A stretch of 40,552 nucleotides of DNA. Source: Alphaproteobacteria bacterium UBA1303 (lineage in GTDB: Bacteria > Pseudomonadota > Alphaproteobacteria > Micropepsales > Micropepsaceae). This document shows positions 24,145 through 34,400 of the stretch, in pieces. A program made the translations under genes and the position numbers. The stretch spans positions 1 through 40,552 of the forward strand of contig DBTZ01000005.1 in NCBI GenBank assembly GCA_002307315.1. The letters run 5' to 3'. Numbering within the stretch: the stretch's first letter is position 1; each line of letters opens with the position of its first letter. Below the pieces are notes generated by a model. That model was not told the DNA's origin, did no database searches, and saw only the letters and a list, made by a program, of their open reading frames with translations.

Positions 24145-24171
24145 GCGCAAAACCGGATTCCGCTTTTGCGC
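24145..24171. repeat. Palindromic repeat between convergent genes, possible bidirectional terminator
   Basis: Arms gcgcaaaa (24145-24152) and ttttgcgc (24164-24171) are exact complements around ccggattccgc. It lies between the convergent stops of the beta-barrel gene and the GH43 gene, where a hairpin could end transcription from both sides, though no T-run follows. The same arms occur inside amn. Confidence 0.65.
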
Positions 24172-24179
24172 ACGGTTCT

Positions 24180-25811
24180 CTATGGTTTCGCGATGGTGAA
24201 AGACGGCACCGTCACCTTCCCGCCGAGGGACCGGGTGGCATAGTTGAAGAGCGCAAAACGATAGGCCATGAAGAACGGCCATTCGCTGCTGAGTTCGAAC
24301 GGTTCGCCGAAGGTCATAAAGGTCTTTCCGTCCGTGCTGTAGGAGAAAACGACCTTGTGGCCGGGACCGGGATGGATATCGGCCATAGCGCGCAGCCAGA
24401 CCTTGCCGCCTTCGATGGCGACGCTTTGCTTGACCTCGCCTTTGCTGGCGGTCGTCCATCGTTTGTGCTGGTCGAGCGCCATGCCGTTCTTCATCACCAG
24501 CTTGAAGCCATCGGCCTCTTTGCTCACGCCGATCAGCGCCGTCCAATTCCTCAAGATGGCGAGGCCCGCCAGATCGCCGGTCTTCATCGCGGAATAGTCG
24601 AGCACAATCGTCGCCGCGGATTCCGGCCCGAGGATGCGATGTGTCAGCGTGTTGCGCGCCAGATAGAAATCGTCCGTCACCGTAGCGGTCTCAAGAACGA
24701 GCCCCTTGCCCGCCGACCATTTCGTATTGTCGGGGTTGTGGTTCCATTCCCATTCCGGCCCCAGCGTTTTTTCGCCGAAGTCGTCGGAAAAACCGCAGCG
24801 CGCGATTTGCTTGGTGCCGGACACGGGCATCGGATAGCCGCCTCCCCATGTGTTGTCGCCGACGAGTTCGACCTCCGGCCAGCCGTCCTTCCAGGTCACC
24901 GGCGCCAACACCGGAATGCGTCCGCCCGGATACGCATCGGAGAAGGCCATATAGTACCACTTGCCTTGCGGCGTCTGCACCAGAGCGCCCTGATGCGGCG
25001 TACCGGCGCCGGGCACCGGACTTTTCGTATCCAGCAGAACCTTGCGCACCGTATACGGACCAAAGGGACCGGTCGTCGAACGCAAGACGTATTGGCCGTT
25101 CGCCGGCCGCGTGGTAAATATATAATAGTTGCCGTTAACCTTGTAGAAACGCGACCCTTCCAACGTGCCGATTTCCGGCGGAGTTTGGAAAACGATCTGC
25201 GATTTGACCTCTTTGGTGCCGTCCGGCGAAAGCTGTGCCACGCTCATCTTGGTGTTGCCGAAGGCGACGTACATCGTATCGTCGTCATCGATGAGCAGGC
25301 CGGCATCGTAATAGCAATTGTCGATCTCGGCGTTCTTCTTCCACGGGCCTTCGGCTGCCGCTGCCGTATAGATATGGGTGTGCTTGAAACCGATGCACCC
25401 CCCCCAATAGAAGGTTTTGTTGCTTTGGCGATAGCCGAGAAACGAAGCCCAAGAGCCGCCGACATAGGCCGTGCCGCCCTTCATGTCGTATTGCGGACCG
25501 AAATCGAGGCTGGGCAAGGAATGGCCGACATACTCCCAGTTCACCAAATCCTTGGAACGCAAAATCGGCGCCCCAGGCGAATAATGCATGTTGGAGGCCG
25601 AATAATAGTACGTGTCGCCGACGCGGACGATATCGAGATCGGCGAGATCCTCCCAAATGACCGGATTATGGAAGGTTTGGCTCGCACCAGGCTCGGCGTG
25701 AGCACTTGGGATCAAAATGCTGGGGGCTAAAACGCTCCACGGCAGCAACGCCAAACCAAGCCCGAAAAGAGGCCGCAAACAGCTTTTCAGGATTCCACGC
25801 GTCCCCGTCAT
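24180..25811 (-). CDS. Glycoside hydrolase family 43 (beta-xylosidase / arabinofuranosidase type)
   Basis: A 543-residue exported enzyme. The ATG at 25811, with GGGAAG upstream, gives a signal peptide ending in SAHA; an upstream extension is unlikely. The N-terminal five-bladed propeller holds the family's three acidic residues: base Asp58 in LADLDIVRVGD, modulator Asp169 in CYYDAGLL and acid Glu218 in GTLEGSRFY. A second beta-sandwich domain from about 340 (CGFSDDFGEKTLGPEWEWNHNPD) resembles the xylan-specific C-terminal modules of GH43. Such enzymes release xylose or arabinose from xylan pieces; the exact bond cannot be told. It follows the GH115 gene by 91 bases in the same direction, so both probably act on the same glucuronoxylan fragments in the periplasm. 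Confidence 0.9.
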   Translation of the reverse strand: MTGTRGILKSCLRPLFGLGLALLPWSVLAPSILIPSAHAEPGASQTFHNPVIWEDLADLDIVRVGDTYYYSASNMHYSPGAPILRSKDLVNWEYVGHSLPSLDFGPQYDMKGGTAYVGGSWASFLGYRQSNKTFYWGGCIGFKHTHIYTAAAAEGPWKKNAEIDNCYYDAGLLIDDDDTMYVAFGNTKMSVAQLSPDGTKEVKSQIVFQTPPEIGTLEGSRFYKVNGNYYIFTTRPANGQYVLRSTTGPFGPYTVRKVLLDTKSPVPGAGTPHQGALVQTPQGKWYYMAFSDAYPGGRIPVLAPVTWKDGWPEVELVGDNTWGGGYPMPVSGTKQIARCGFSDDFGEKTLGPEWEWNHNPDNTKWSAGKGLVLETATVTDDFYLARNTLTHRILGPESAATIVLDYSAMKTGDLAGLAILRNWTALIGVSKEADGFKLVMKNGMALDQHKRWTTASKGEVKQSVAIEGGKVWLRAMADIHPGPGHKVVFSYSTDGKTFMTFGEPFELSSEWPFFMAYRFALFNYATRSLGGKVTVPSFTIAKP

Positions 25812-25902
25812 ATCTTTTCTTCCCTTTTTCAGGCCTGCCGTAACGCTCATTATCATCCATTCCCAAAGGCATCCATAGCCCGACAGCTCGCGACAACGCG
25901 CT

Positions 25903-28851
25903 TCACGGCTTTTTTACTTCCGGCGGACCGAAATAGGACGGCAACAGTATACCGTCATGAACGATGATCTTCTGCACCACGATGGCCGGATCGATCATAA
26001 AGAGGCGCAACACGTGACGGCCGACGGTATCGGCATCGACCGAAAAATGCATGGTGCGTGCATTGTTGCGGGCATTTTCGTAGAAGGTGCGGCCGAGGAA
26101 CGTCTCGTCTTTGTGCGTCTGCTCGGTAAATACGTATTTGACCTGCGGCATCTGCTTGTCGAGTCCCACGGCCAGGCCGAGGTAATTGCCCGCAATGGCA
26201 TCGAGCGTCGGACCGGTGACGATGTCGACCAGGTAATTGCCCGGCCGCGGCAGAAACACGTCGTATTCAAGCCGCGGAGAATTCGACGGTCGCGTGACAT
26301 GCGGCGCGGTGACGGGAAACACTTCCATCGCCGCACCAAGGCGTCCGTAATCGGGGATCGCTTCCCAGCGCACGCTTCCGACGGGAACGATCCGCGAAGC
26401 ATCGGCCGCTGCTACGGCAATCGGGCCGATGAGACCGCCGAACGCATCTTTGGCTTGGGCCTCCTCGTCCGGCGCGGCCTTCAGTGCCGTCACCTTGACC
26501 TTCACGACCTGAATGCCTTTGACGGTAATGTAGCCCGTAGCCGTCCCCGGAGGAAGCTTAGTCCAGTCGATGTCCACCCAATAACGACGGTCGTCGCCGC
26601 CGGACGAAAAGGCTTTGCCTTCGCCGAGCACGATCCACGGCCGATCGGCGGTCACCGTGAATTGCGGAGCCCGACTGCCGGTGGGATAAACCTCGAAGAA
26701 GCCGCGTTGCTTGGACAGCGAATCCAACGGCCCCAATTCCAGCGCCCGATCGTTCGGCCAGTAATCGGCCTTGTTGCCGAGCGAAACGCCGAACGCACCG
26801 TCATTGGATAAAGTAAACTCGCTCACATCCGGCATAATGTTCTTGGGCGGAGGATCCCAGCTTTTCATGCCGATATGCGTCTGATCCATCATGTGGGACC
26901 ACTTACCACCGGCCAGCGTGCGGTTGAAATAGTCGGACAGCGCTTGATCCTTGGAAAATAGTTCGCGCACCCGTGCCGCTTCCGCGTTGGCGGCGGCCCT
27001 GCCCTGCGCGGCAAACAGCTTGTTGCGCCCCGCCGAAATATACATGTCCGTGAGGTTGGCACAGGCTTTCACCGGATGCAGCACCAGTTCGTAATAGGCA
27101 TCTTGGGCCTCGGGCGGCAACGTCTTGCCGATCGTTTCGGCACGATCCGCCAAATCGTTCCACGCCGCCAAGACGCGTTCGGCCTCGCGATAGTTCTGGA
27201 TGCTGTAGGTACCGGGATTGAGAATATCCGGTTTGCGCCAGCCGTTGTATTTGGCGTATTTGGCAACGATGTCGGCGATTGCTGCGGCGTGCTCGGGACC
27301 GAATTCGCGCTTGGCCCACGCCGTCGACCAATCGGCAATGCGGTCTTTGCCGAGTGCATCCGGATCCCAGCCGAGACGGATGAAATACTCGATCGGCACT
27401 TCCAGCGGTTTGATGTCGCCGATGTTGGCGATCCATATCCGGTCCGCCCCGTGGCGATAGGCAAGGTTCATCTGTTCCCAGATTTTCGGCAGCGGATTGG
27501 AATTCAGCCATTGATACGAAAAGGGACCGCCATGCATATCCATGTGGAAATAGATGCCTGCCCCGCCGGTGCGCTTGGCTTCCGCCGCCGTCGGCAGACG
27601 GCGGATGTTGCCGACATTGTCGTCGGTAAAGAGCAGCGTGACGTCGTCCGGCACCTTCATGCCGGCGTCGTAGTATTTCAGCACTTCGGTAAACAGCGCC
27701 CAAAGCTGGGGCACCTTGGCCGGATCCTTGTGCAGTTCGTCGCCTAAAATCCGGCGTTGATCGACGATGATGTTTTCCAACAGCGCCTTGTCGGATTCGA
27801 AGCTGCCGGTCGAAGCCATGCTCATGTCGCCGTCGCCGCGCATGCCCATGGTGACGAGGTTGTCGTAATTCTTGTTGCGGGCGATGCCCTCGCGCCAAAA
27901 CGTCTGCAGCGCGTCCTTGTTGGTGGCATAGTTCCACTGGCCGTTGCCGTAGGACGCCTTGCGCTTGGTCCACTCCTTCTGCGCCCGCATCATCGGCTCG
28001 TGATGCGACGTCCCCATGACGATGCCGTATTCGTCCGCCAGACGCGGGTTTTCCGGATCGTCCTCGTTGAAGGCATTGCCCCACATGGCGGGCCAAAGAT
28101 AATTGCCGCGCAGGCGTAAAATCAGCTCGAAGACATGGGCGTACATTTTCGCATTGAAGCCGCCGAACTTTTCGTGCGCCCAACCGGCCAGCGCCGGGGC
28201 TTCGTCGTTGATGAAAATTCCGCGGTATTTGACGGCGGGCGGGCCCTGCACATAGCGGCCGGAAAGAACCGAAAGCGCATCCCGGTGGCGAACCGGCACA
28301 TCCGCCCACCAATACCAGGGCGACACGCCAATCTGTTCGGAGACCTCGTAGATGCCGTAGATGGTGCCGCGGCGATCGCTTCCCGCTATTACCAGCGCCT
28401 GCGCCACACCGGGAAGCGGATTGGCCACGGTCGCGATGAGGTAGGATTCCCACTTTCCGGAAATGGCGGCGGCATCCAGTTTGCCGGATTTGATAAGACC
28501 GTCGATCAGCGTACTTTTGCCGACCGTGCCGACGATAACCACCGCGGCACCGGACGGTGTGGATGCGGAAAGCTGCGGCCGGATGGTAGTGACGCGTTCG
28601 ATGTCCGCTTGCAGATCGGATGCGGCGCGGGCAACGCTTTTCTCGTCGTCTTTGCTTACGAACAGCGGCGCCGCCTTGCCGCTGCGCACCAGCGGAAAAC
28701 TGCCCGACTCAGGTTTTTCCGACAAAAAGCTGCCGAAAGGTAGCAGCCGCATTCCCGATACCGCGGCCGCAGGCAAACCCGCAGCCTCCGCCGCAGCCGT
28801 GCAAACGCACAATAAAAGCGAAAACAGCACACCTAGCCGCGGCCCCAACAT
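25903..28851 (-). CDS. Glycoside hydrolase family 115, xylan alpha-1,2-glucuronidase
   Basis: A 982-residue exported enzyme that removes (4-O-methyl)glucuronic acid side groups from xylan. The ATG at 28851 follows GGAG by eight bases and starts a signal peptide (MLGPRLGVLFSLLLCVCTAAAEA). An N-terminal mixed domain (VIVGTVGKSTLIDGLIKSG, IAGSDRRGTIYGIYEVSEQIG) leads into the barrel domain with typical phrases: KYRGIFINDEAP, RLRGNYLWPAMWGNAF, GIVMGTSHHEPM, TMGMRGDGD, LLFTDDNVGNIRRLP and YFHMDMHGGPFSYQWLN. C-terminal beta domains follow (VTADRPWIVLGEG; PRLEYDVFLPRPGNY) and end near DGILLPSYFGPPE. Length and order are normal for the family. It sits between the autotransporter terminator and the GH43 gene and probably has its own promoter in 28852-29007. 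Confidence 0.94.
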   Translation of the reverse strand: MLGPRLGVLFSLLLCVCTAAAEAAGLPAAAVSGMRLLPFGSFLSEKPESGSFPLVRSGKAAPLFVSKDDEKSVARAASDLQADIERVTTIRPQLSASTPSGAAVVIVGTVGKSTLIDGLIKSGKLDAAAISGKWESYLIATVANPLPGVAQALVIAGSDRRGTIYGIYEVSEQIGVSPWYWWADVPVRHRDALSVLSGRYVQGPPAVKYRGIFINDEAPALAGWAHEKFGGFNAKMYAHVFELILRLRGNYLWPAMWGNAFNEDDPENPRLADEYGIVMGTSHHEPMMRAQKEWTKRKASYGNGQWNYATNKDALQTFWREGIARNKNYDNLVTMGMRGDGDMSMASTGSFESDKALLENIIVDQRRILGDELHKDPAKVPQLWALFTEVLKYYDAGMKVPDDVTLLFTDDNVGNIRRLPTAAEAKRTGGAGIYFHMDMHGGPFSYQWLNSNPLPKIWEQMNLAYRHGADRIWIANIGDIKPLEVPIEYFIRLGWDPDALGKDRIADWSTAWAKREFGPEHAAAIADIVAKYAKYNGWRKPDILNPGTYSIQNYREAERVLAAWNDLADRAETIGKTLPPEAQDAYYELVLHPVKACANLTDMYISAGRNKLFAAQGRAAANAEAARVRELFSKDQALSDYFNRTLAGGKWSHMMDQTHIGMKSWDPPPKNIMPDVSEFTLSNDGAFGVSLGNKADYWPNDRALELGPLDSLSKQRGFFEVYPTGSRAPQFTVTADRPWIVLGEGKAFSSGGDDRRYWVDIDWTKLPPGTATGYITVKGIQVVKVKVTALKAAPDEEAQAKDAFGGLIGPIAVAAADASRIVPVGSVRWEAIPDYGRLGAAMEVFPVTAPHVTRPSNSPRLEYDVFLPRPGNYLVDIVTGPTLDAIAGNYLGLAVGLDKQMPQVKYVFTEQTHKDETFLGRTFYENARNNARTMHFSVDADTVGRHVLRLFMIDPAIVVQKIIVHDGILLPSYFGPPEVKKP

Positions 28852-28893
28852 ATCGCAATCTCCACGCAAAGCGGACCTATTTTCGGACTTCGT

Positions 28894-28907
28894 TTGCGTA
28901 ATCGCAA
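28894..28907. promoter_or_regulatory. Possible operator in the GH115 leader
   Basis: The 14 bases TTGCG-TAAT-CGCAA form a partial palindrome 43 bases before the GH115 start codon. A single short inverted repeat can arise by chance; no regulator of the LacI or GntR type is encoded in the window. Confidence 0.2.
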
Positions 28908-29007
28908 GAGACGACAAAATCGCCATTTGTACGCGGCGGTCCGTGGTGCAAACACGCGGACAATATGCTGTCTCGCGAAATTGAATTCTTGCGGCAACAA
29001 GCAATCG

Positions 29008-29046
29008 GCAAATATGAAAATGGCCCATCCGATGGATGGGCCATTT
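29008..29046 (-). terminator. Intrinsic terminator behind the autotransporter gene
   Basis: A perfect 13-base-pair stem, 29018-29030 with 29034-29046 (AAATGGCCCATCC, loop GAT), is followed on the minus strand by TTTTCATATTT. It lies 13 bases after the autotransporter stop and separates the receptor-autotransporter unit from the glycosidase unit. Confidence 0.8.
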
Positions 29047-29059
29047 CCGACATATTCGA

Positions 29060-31399
29060 TTAGAAGTGATAGGCGGCGCCGAAATCCAACGAAAGCTCGT
29101 CCTGGTTGCCACTAACGCGGCCACCGGCGGCGAGATGGATCGTCAAAGCTTGCGTCGTAACGTCAACTCCGACCCGCGCCAAGCCGGCGACACGATCCGG
29201 CGTCGGCGAAGGTGCATAGAAATAGTTGCCTGACATCATCTTCATCAGATTGGTCTGACCGAGGCTCCGATCGTTCGTCTCGGCGGCCAACAACAACTGC
29301 GGACTGATGGCGATATCGTCACCCGCGACATAGGTGTGCGAAGCCCGGACGCCGACTTGGTAGCGCTGGCTCGCCTGATGCCCATGACTTACGGCAAGCA
29401 AATTGGGACCGCCGCCCGTCTCGGCGGCCGTTCCCGACGTCAGGTAAGTAAAGGTCGCCTTTCCGAACGGAACCAGATCGCCGTTGAAGAACGGAGCGCC
29501 CACCTGGATCGACGCGCCGCTCACGCTATTGGTGAGGGACGAGGTAAGCGTATTGCTGTACGAGTCGGTCCGCGTAACGTCGCTCGATGCATCCATATAG
29601 AACACGGAGGCATCGAAGACGACCGGACCGACGGGCACATGCCCAGCCAACGAACCGAAGAGGTGGTTGTTGTCCGTCGCGGCGCTGTTGTCATGCACGT
29701 GCAGATTACCCGTGCTCGAACTTGCAGCTACGTGGAACGACATCCCGCTCCCGAACCGGTAATCGATACCGCCGATAACGCCCAGGGTATGGCTGGCGAA
29801 TGCCGATCCGCCGTTGCCGGCGTCCGTGCTGCTCAGGTCGTGATAGGCGCGCATCCATACCGACAATCCGTTGCGTCCGCCGAAGGACGCATGATCGCCC
29901 ACGACTTCGTTCAGGCTAAAGGCGGTATCGAAGTTATGAACGACCACATCGCCGTAAACCTGCCCGATGGACTTCGACGCGACCACCAAGTCGACCTCCT
30001 TGCCGGATGTCGCATAGTAGATGCCAAAGGCCTTGGTCGAGTCCGGATCGCCGGTCAGGACGGTGTCGAAGGTGCCGGTAATGCTGCTGGCCGTCAGGAT
30101 GGGATAAAGACCGACTGCATAGGTTCCCGTGGAGCCGGACACGCTGACCTGACCGTGCAGGCTCGCCGTACCGGTGACTTTCAACTGGGAAACCTCGCTA
30201 GGCGTTGCCGTGATCAGCAGTGCGCCGTACGTCCCTTGGGTATAATTGCCGTTGATGGTGAGAGTACCGACCGTGGTACCGTCGCCCGGCTTGAGAATAC
30301 CGCCGACGAGCTGGCTCGTCGAGCTGTACTTGCTCATCGTCGTGCCCGCCGTATCGTCGCCGTTGATCAGATTCCCGTTGAGGGTTCCAAACCCGGAGAT
30401 AGAAGCGCCCGAGAGGATATTCGCCAGCGGAACGGTGATCGACGCCGTTTTGTGGCTCGCATCGCCGATTTGAATCGTACCGCTGCTGGCACGCAAGGCG
30501 CCAAGATAACCAACGGTCACCCCAAGGGTACTATTTGTGGTCAGGGTCGAGGCGCCGGTCAGAACGCTGTTGCCGTTGAGAATAAGCGTGCCGCCGCCGA
30601 CTTGTATCACAACACCGCTACCGGTGATGTTCCCGCCATAGGTGTAGGTGTCATTACGGTTGAAGTCGAGCGTGCCGCTGACGACGACATCGCTGCTGCT
30701 GGAAATCGAACCGTAGTTGGAGGCGTTGCCGATATAGAGAACGGCGCCGGATGCAACCGTGGTGGTCCCGGTGTAGGTGTTCGTTCCGGTGAGATACAGC
30801 GAACCGGTCGTGAGCGAGAAAGTACCGGTCCCGGAAATCGCACTATACAGCGTGTTCGTCGAGGCCGAGGAACCGGTGGCACTGACGATCAGCGTCCCGT
30901 TATCGACGATGGAACTGCCGCCGACGGTCGTACCGCCGATCAGACTGGCGCTGGTGTTTCCGAGCTGGAGCGTAGCGCCCGAAGCAATAGTCACAAGACC
31001 CGTGTAGTTGGCCAAGTCGGTGGAATTGTTCAGAATCAGCGTACCGGAATTGAGGTTGATGGCGCCCTTCCCCGACAAAGCGCCGGTCAGCGTCCCGGTG
31101 TAACTGCCGGCCGTTATCGTGCTCGTCGTCGCGGTGGTCGCGGCGACGGCGTTGCTGAGCGTCGACGTCGAAGAGAAGTTCAGCGTGCCGCCGGACAAGG
31201 TGACCGCGCCGCTGGCAGTGGTGATGGTCGACGTATTGACCGTCGTGCCCGACGCCACCGTGACGGCGGCAAGGGCGCTGCCGCTCATGCCGATGGCGGT
31301 GACCAAGGTCAGCGCCGTGCATCCGGTCAACAGGCCCCTCAGGCCTCTCGCAGCCGGTCTAACCGAGTTCGTATCGTGCTTGAAATTTGACGTAGACAT
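29060..31399 (-). CDS. Autotransporter (type V secretion) with beta-helix passenger
   Basis: A 779-residue protein with an extended signal region (positively charged about 1-25, hydrophobic LTGCTALTLVTAIGMSGSALA). The passenger (about 45-480) is rich in Thr, Ser and Gly and shows beta-helix repeats, including an autotransporter-associated repeat (TGTNTYTGTTTVASGAVLYIG) and the closing phrase LYPILTASSITGTFDTV. The translocator barrel fills about 500-779 (NGLSVWMRAYHD, LGVIGGIDYRFGSG) and ends in AAYHF with the expected terminal Phe. No catalytic motif is seen in the passenger, so adhesion to a surface or polymer is likelier than enzymatic action. ATG 31399 is chosen for its signal peptide; ATG 31447 directly abuts the receptor stop and would add 16 residues. 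It lies downstream of the TonB receptor, 48 bases away, in one transcript. Confidence 0.88.
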   Translation of the reverse strand: MSTSNFKHDTNSVRPAARGLRGLLTGCTALTLVTAIGMSGSALAAVTVASGTTVNTSTITTASGAVTLSGGTLNFSSTSTLSNAVAATTATTSTITAGSYTGTLTGALSGKGAINLNSGTLILNNSTDLANYTGLVTIASGATLQLGNTSASLIGGTTVGGSSIVDNGTLIVSATGSSASTNTLYSAISGTGTFSLTTGSLYLTGTNTYTGTTTVASGAVLYIGNASNYGSISSSSDVVVSGTLDFNRNDTYTYGGNITGSGVVIQVGGGTLILNGNSVLTGASTLTTNSTLGVTVGYLGALRASSGTIQIGDASHKTASITVPLANILSGASISGFGTLNGNLINGDDTAGTTMSKYSSTSQLVGGILKPGDGTTVGTLTINGNYTQGTYGALLITATPSEVSQLKVTGTASLHGQVSVSGSTGTYAVGLYPILTASSITGTFDTVLTGDPDSTKAFGIYYATSGKEVDLVVASKSIGQVYGDVVVHNFDTAFSLNEVVGDHASFGGRNGLSVWMRAYHDLSSTDAGNGGSAFASHTLGVIGGIDYRFGSGMSFHVAASSSTGNLHVHDNSAATDNNHLFGSLAGHVPVGPVVFDASVFYMDASSDVTRTDSYSNTLTSSLTNSVSGASIQVGAPFFNGDLVPFGKATFTYLTSGTAAETGGGPNLLAVSHGHQASQRYQVGVRASHTYVAGDDIAISPQLLLAAETNDRSLGQTNLMKMMSGNYFYAPSPTPDRVAGLARVGVDVTTQALTIHLAAGGRVSGNQDELSLDFGAAYHF

Positions 31400-31447
31400 C
31401 CTCTGGGTACCCCCGTTTGGTTTGTTGTTCGCTATCTTCATCGGCAT

Positions 31448-34400
31448 TTAAAATGTCCCGCGGAGCGAGAGGGAGAATGCCTGATTGCTCAGATAGTACC
31501 GGTCCTGCGCTTCCTCATACTGGAAGTAGGTTCTGTACTTCGATCTGAAGATATTGCTGATGGAAGCACTCAAGTCAGGATCGGAGGGGATCTCCACGCC
31601 CAACAGCTTGGCGAGCTTGATGCTGCTCGAGAAGTCGAACTGGGAGTAAGGAGCATTCATCAAGTAGGCACCGGAGGCGCAACCTCTAGTCACGTTGTAA
31701 GTGGAAGAAGCTGCTGTGCCGACCGACGGCAAGCAAACGCTGTTGGAACCGGAATCGCTACCGTAATAACCGGTACGGTAGTTGTAGGACAGACGTGCCG
31801 ACACCCCATCGCCCTGCCAGTAGAACGTGCTGTTCAGGGAATAATGCGGCACGCCGCTTGCGTGGAAGGGGGCACTGCCGGAGGACGATATGATATAGTT
31901 CGACGCGCTCTGCTTGAAGTCGATCATCGTGGCGTTGGCCGAGATACCGAAGCCCTTCAGCCCGTAATTTTCAAGGATGAAGTCGAGGGGCTGCGTATAG
32001 CCGAGCTCGACACCCGTGTAGGTCTGAACGCCCGGCTGATTGTAGTAGACGGTGTACTTGATCGCCGTGGCCGCGCAGGAGGCATCGTCCGTGCATCCGC
32101 CGTTGTTCGAACCGCCGTAAAGGGTCAGATTGTTCTGCTGGTTCGAGTTGAGCTTGTCGTAGGTCAAGCCGTAAGAAGCCAAATCGGCGAAGGTAAAGCC
32201 GGTAATCACCCGTTGGGTTGGGACGCCGTGGAGGAATTTGCGGAACAAACTGAGGCTGATATAGCCTTCCTTGCCGGTGTAATACTCGATGCCCACATCG
32301 AGATTGGTCGAGGTGTAGGGCTTGAGCTTCGGATTGCCCGGAGAGAACGTGAAATAATACCCGTCGGTCGTCGGGGTCGCAGTATAACCCAACGAGCCCT
32401 GGCTGATTTCCGACCTCATATTCGGCAGCGCCGCCCTCGTCATAGTACGCGAGGCGCTGGCGCGGATCAGCAGGTCGGGCAGCGGCTTGTAGACCAAGCT
32501 CGCCGAAGGCAGAAAATCGTCGTAGGTGCGGACCTGATCTTTGAACGTATAGTTGTAGTACTGATTGCCCCAATACGCGACTGTCTGCGCCTCCCACGTC
32601 TTTTGTAAGGGCGACTGGATGGATTGGCGGGTACTGACGTAACGCAGGCCAAAATTATAGCGGATCTGCTGGTCGTCCCACAGGAGGTCGAAGTTGTACT
32701 TGCCCTCGCCCTCCAAATAGGAGCCCATGACGCGCTCCTCGTAACAACCGGAGCTGCCGGTAGAGATCGGATTGCCGTAATCCGTGGCAGTCTGATCCAC
32801 GCAGCCGTTACGCATATTCTTCGAATAATTGAGCGCTTTGAGATGGGTGGCCCTCTCAAAGCTCGTATAATCGAAGGTCAGGAAGCCGGCAGGCCCCTTC
32901 ACGAGGTAGTTGTAGAGGTCGGCCTGAGGAACTAACGAACCGGGGCGTCCGTCGCAAGTGGACGACAACGTATTCGTGAAGCCCTGGCACGTTGCCTTAC
33001 CCCACGGCGTCGACGAATCACCCGCGATCATATCGCGGCCGATGACGTCGTAGGTAAAGCCGCCCTTGAGATGCGCGTATTCGTCGCCAAAGGTCAAATC
33101 GACACGCGCGCCATAGGTCTTGGTATAGCGCTTGTAGTTGGTCACGCCGACACCGCCGCCGCTAGCCGCGATACTGCCGATACCGGAAGTCGCCTTGGTC
33201 GAGTTCCATTGATAGTTATGAGGATTGTTGATGTCGATATTGCTGGTCCACTTGTACTCATTGCCGTTGAACCAGTTCGTCGTGTAGACGCCGGTGGTAA
33301 CGGCATTTCCCGACTTGTCGACCGGCGTGCAGCCCGGATCGGTCTGAACGCTCGGGCAGGAAACGACATCCATTTCCGCATTGGTCTGGATCCAATGGCT
33401 GCGGCTGGCGTTGGCCGAGGCTTCGACAAGAAGCAGGTCGGTCACCTGCCAGCTCATGCCCGGGCTGATGCTGAAGAAATCCGCGGTATTGGAATAGTGA
33501 CGGGTGTCGATCGCCCATTGCGCATTGTACGCGGTGTACGACGTCACGATGTTGTTGGTATCCATCACCACATCGGCGGGAATAATGCCCTGGGTCCAAC
33601 TACCGCTGCGATTCGGCTGCGTTAGCTCGGTGCGATCGATATTTTCCCAGAACCTGCCGACGATGGCATCGGCGTAGAAATGCAAGGCGTCGGACGGACG
33701 AACCTCGATACTCATGACGCCGTTGTACTTCCAGCGATCGTTGCGCTGATACATGTTGCGTATCATCTTCGGGAACAGCGCGTTCGCAAGCTTGCTCGTC
33801 GCATCCGCAACCGACGTGCCCAGACCCGGATTCAAATCCCAGAGGGTATAGGCATTGACGCCGCAGCTCGAATACGAGGTCGCCACCGAGGCGGTCGAAC
33901 TCGTCGCGCAGGTCGACGAGTAGGAATACGTACTGCCCGACCGCCGACCGGTAAAGGTCACATTGCGCGGAATACCGGGATCGATATTGATGTTGTTGCC
34001 GCCGATCGACGTCGTCTTGTCGTTATCGCAACCGGTCGATGAGCCGCACTGCCACACGGATGTCATCGTCGGCGTATAATATCCACCGTTGCCGTCGTCG
34101 AAGCCGCTGGTGTACTGATATACGCGGTTTCCGAGCACGCCGATCAGCACGCCGACATCGCCCAGGAATGTGCCGGAGTCCCACGTGTCGCTGCCGATAA
34201 ACGCCGTCGTGCCGCCGAGACCGTTGGTGATCGTGTTGGCGTTGGCCGTCAGGTTGTAAGACAGGTATGGGCCGGGCTTGTCGAAGGGGCGGCGGCTGCG
34301 CATGTTCACGGTGCCGGCGGCGCCGCCTTCCATCTGGTCGGCGCGCGAGGATTTGTTCACCGAAATATTGCTGAACAACTCGCCGGGAAACATGTTCAAA

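Noticed and set aside
24357..25730. A 457-codon plus-strand frame opposite the GH43 gene
   Set aside because: Antisense shadow; GH43 catalytic residues and signal peptide are on the other strand.
30480..31250. Repeated codon patterns that could be mistaken for a repeat array
   Set aside because: They are the coding repeats of the beta-helix passenger, with irregular unit length and no conserved spacer-repeat order, so not CRISPR or satellite DNA.
29336..31390. A 684-codon plus-strand frame opposite the autotransporter gene
   Set aside because: Shadow of a Thr/Ser/Gly-rich repeat gene whose low-complexity codons leave few stops on the other strand; the product is Arg-rich and without motif.
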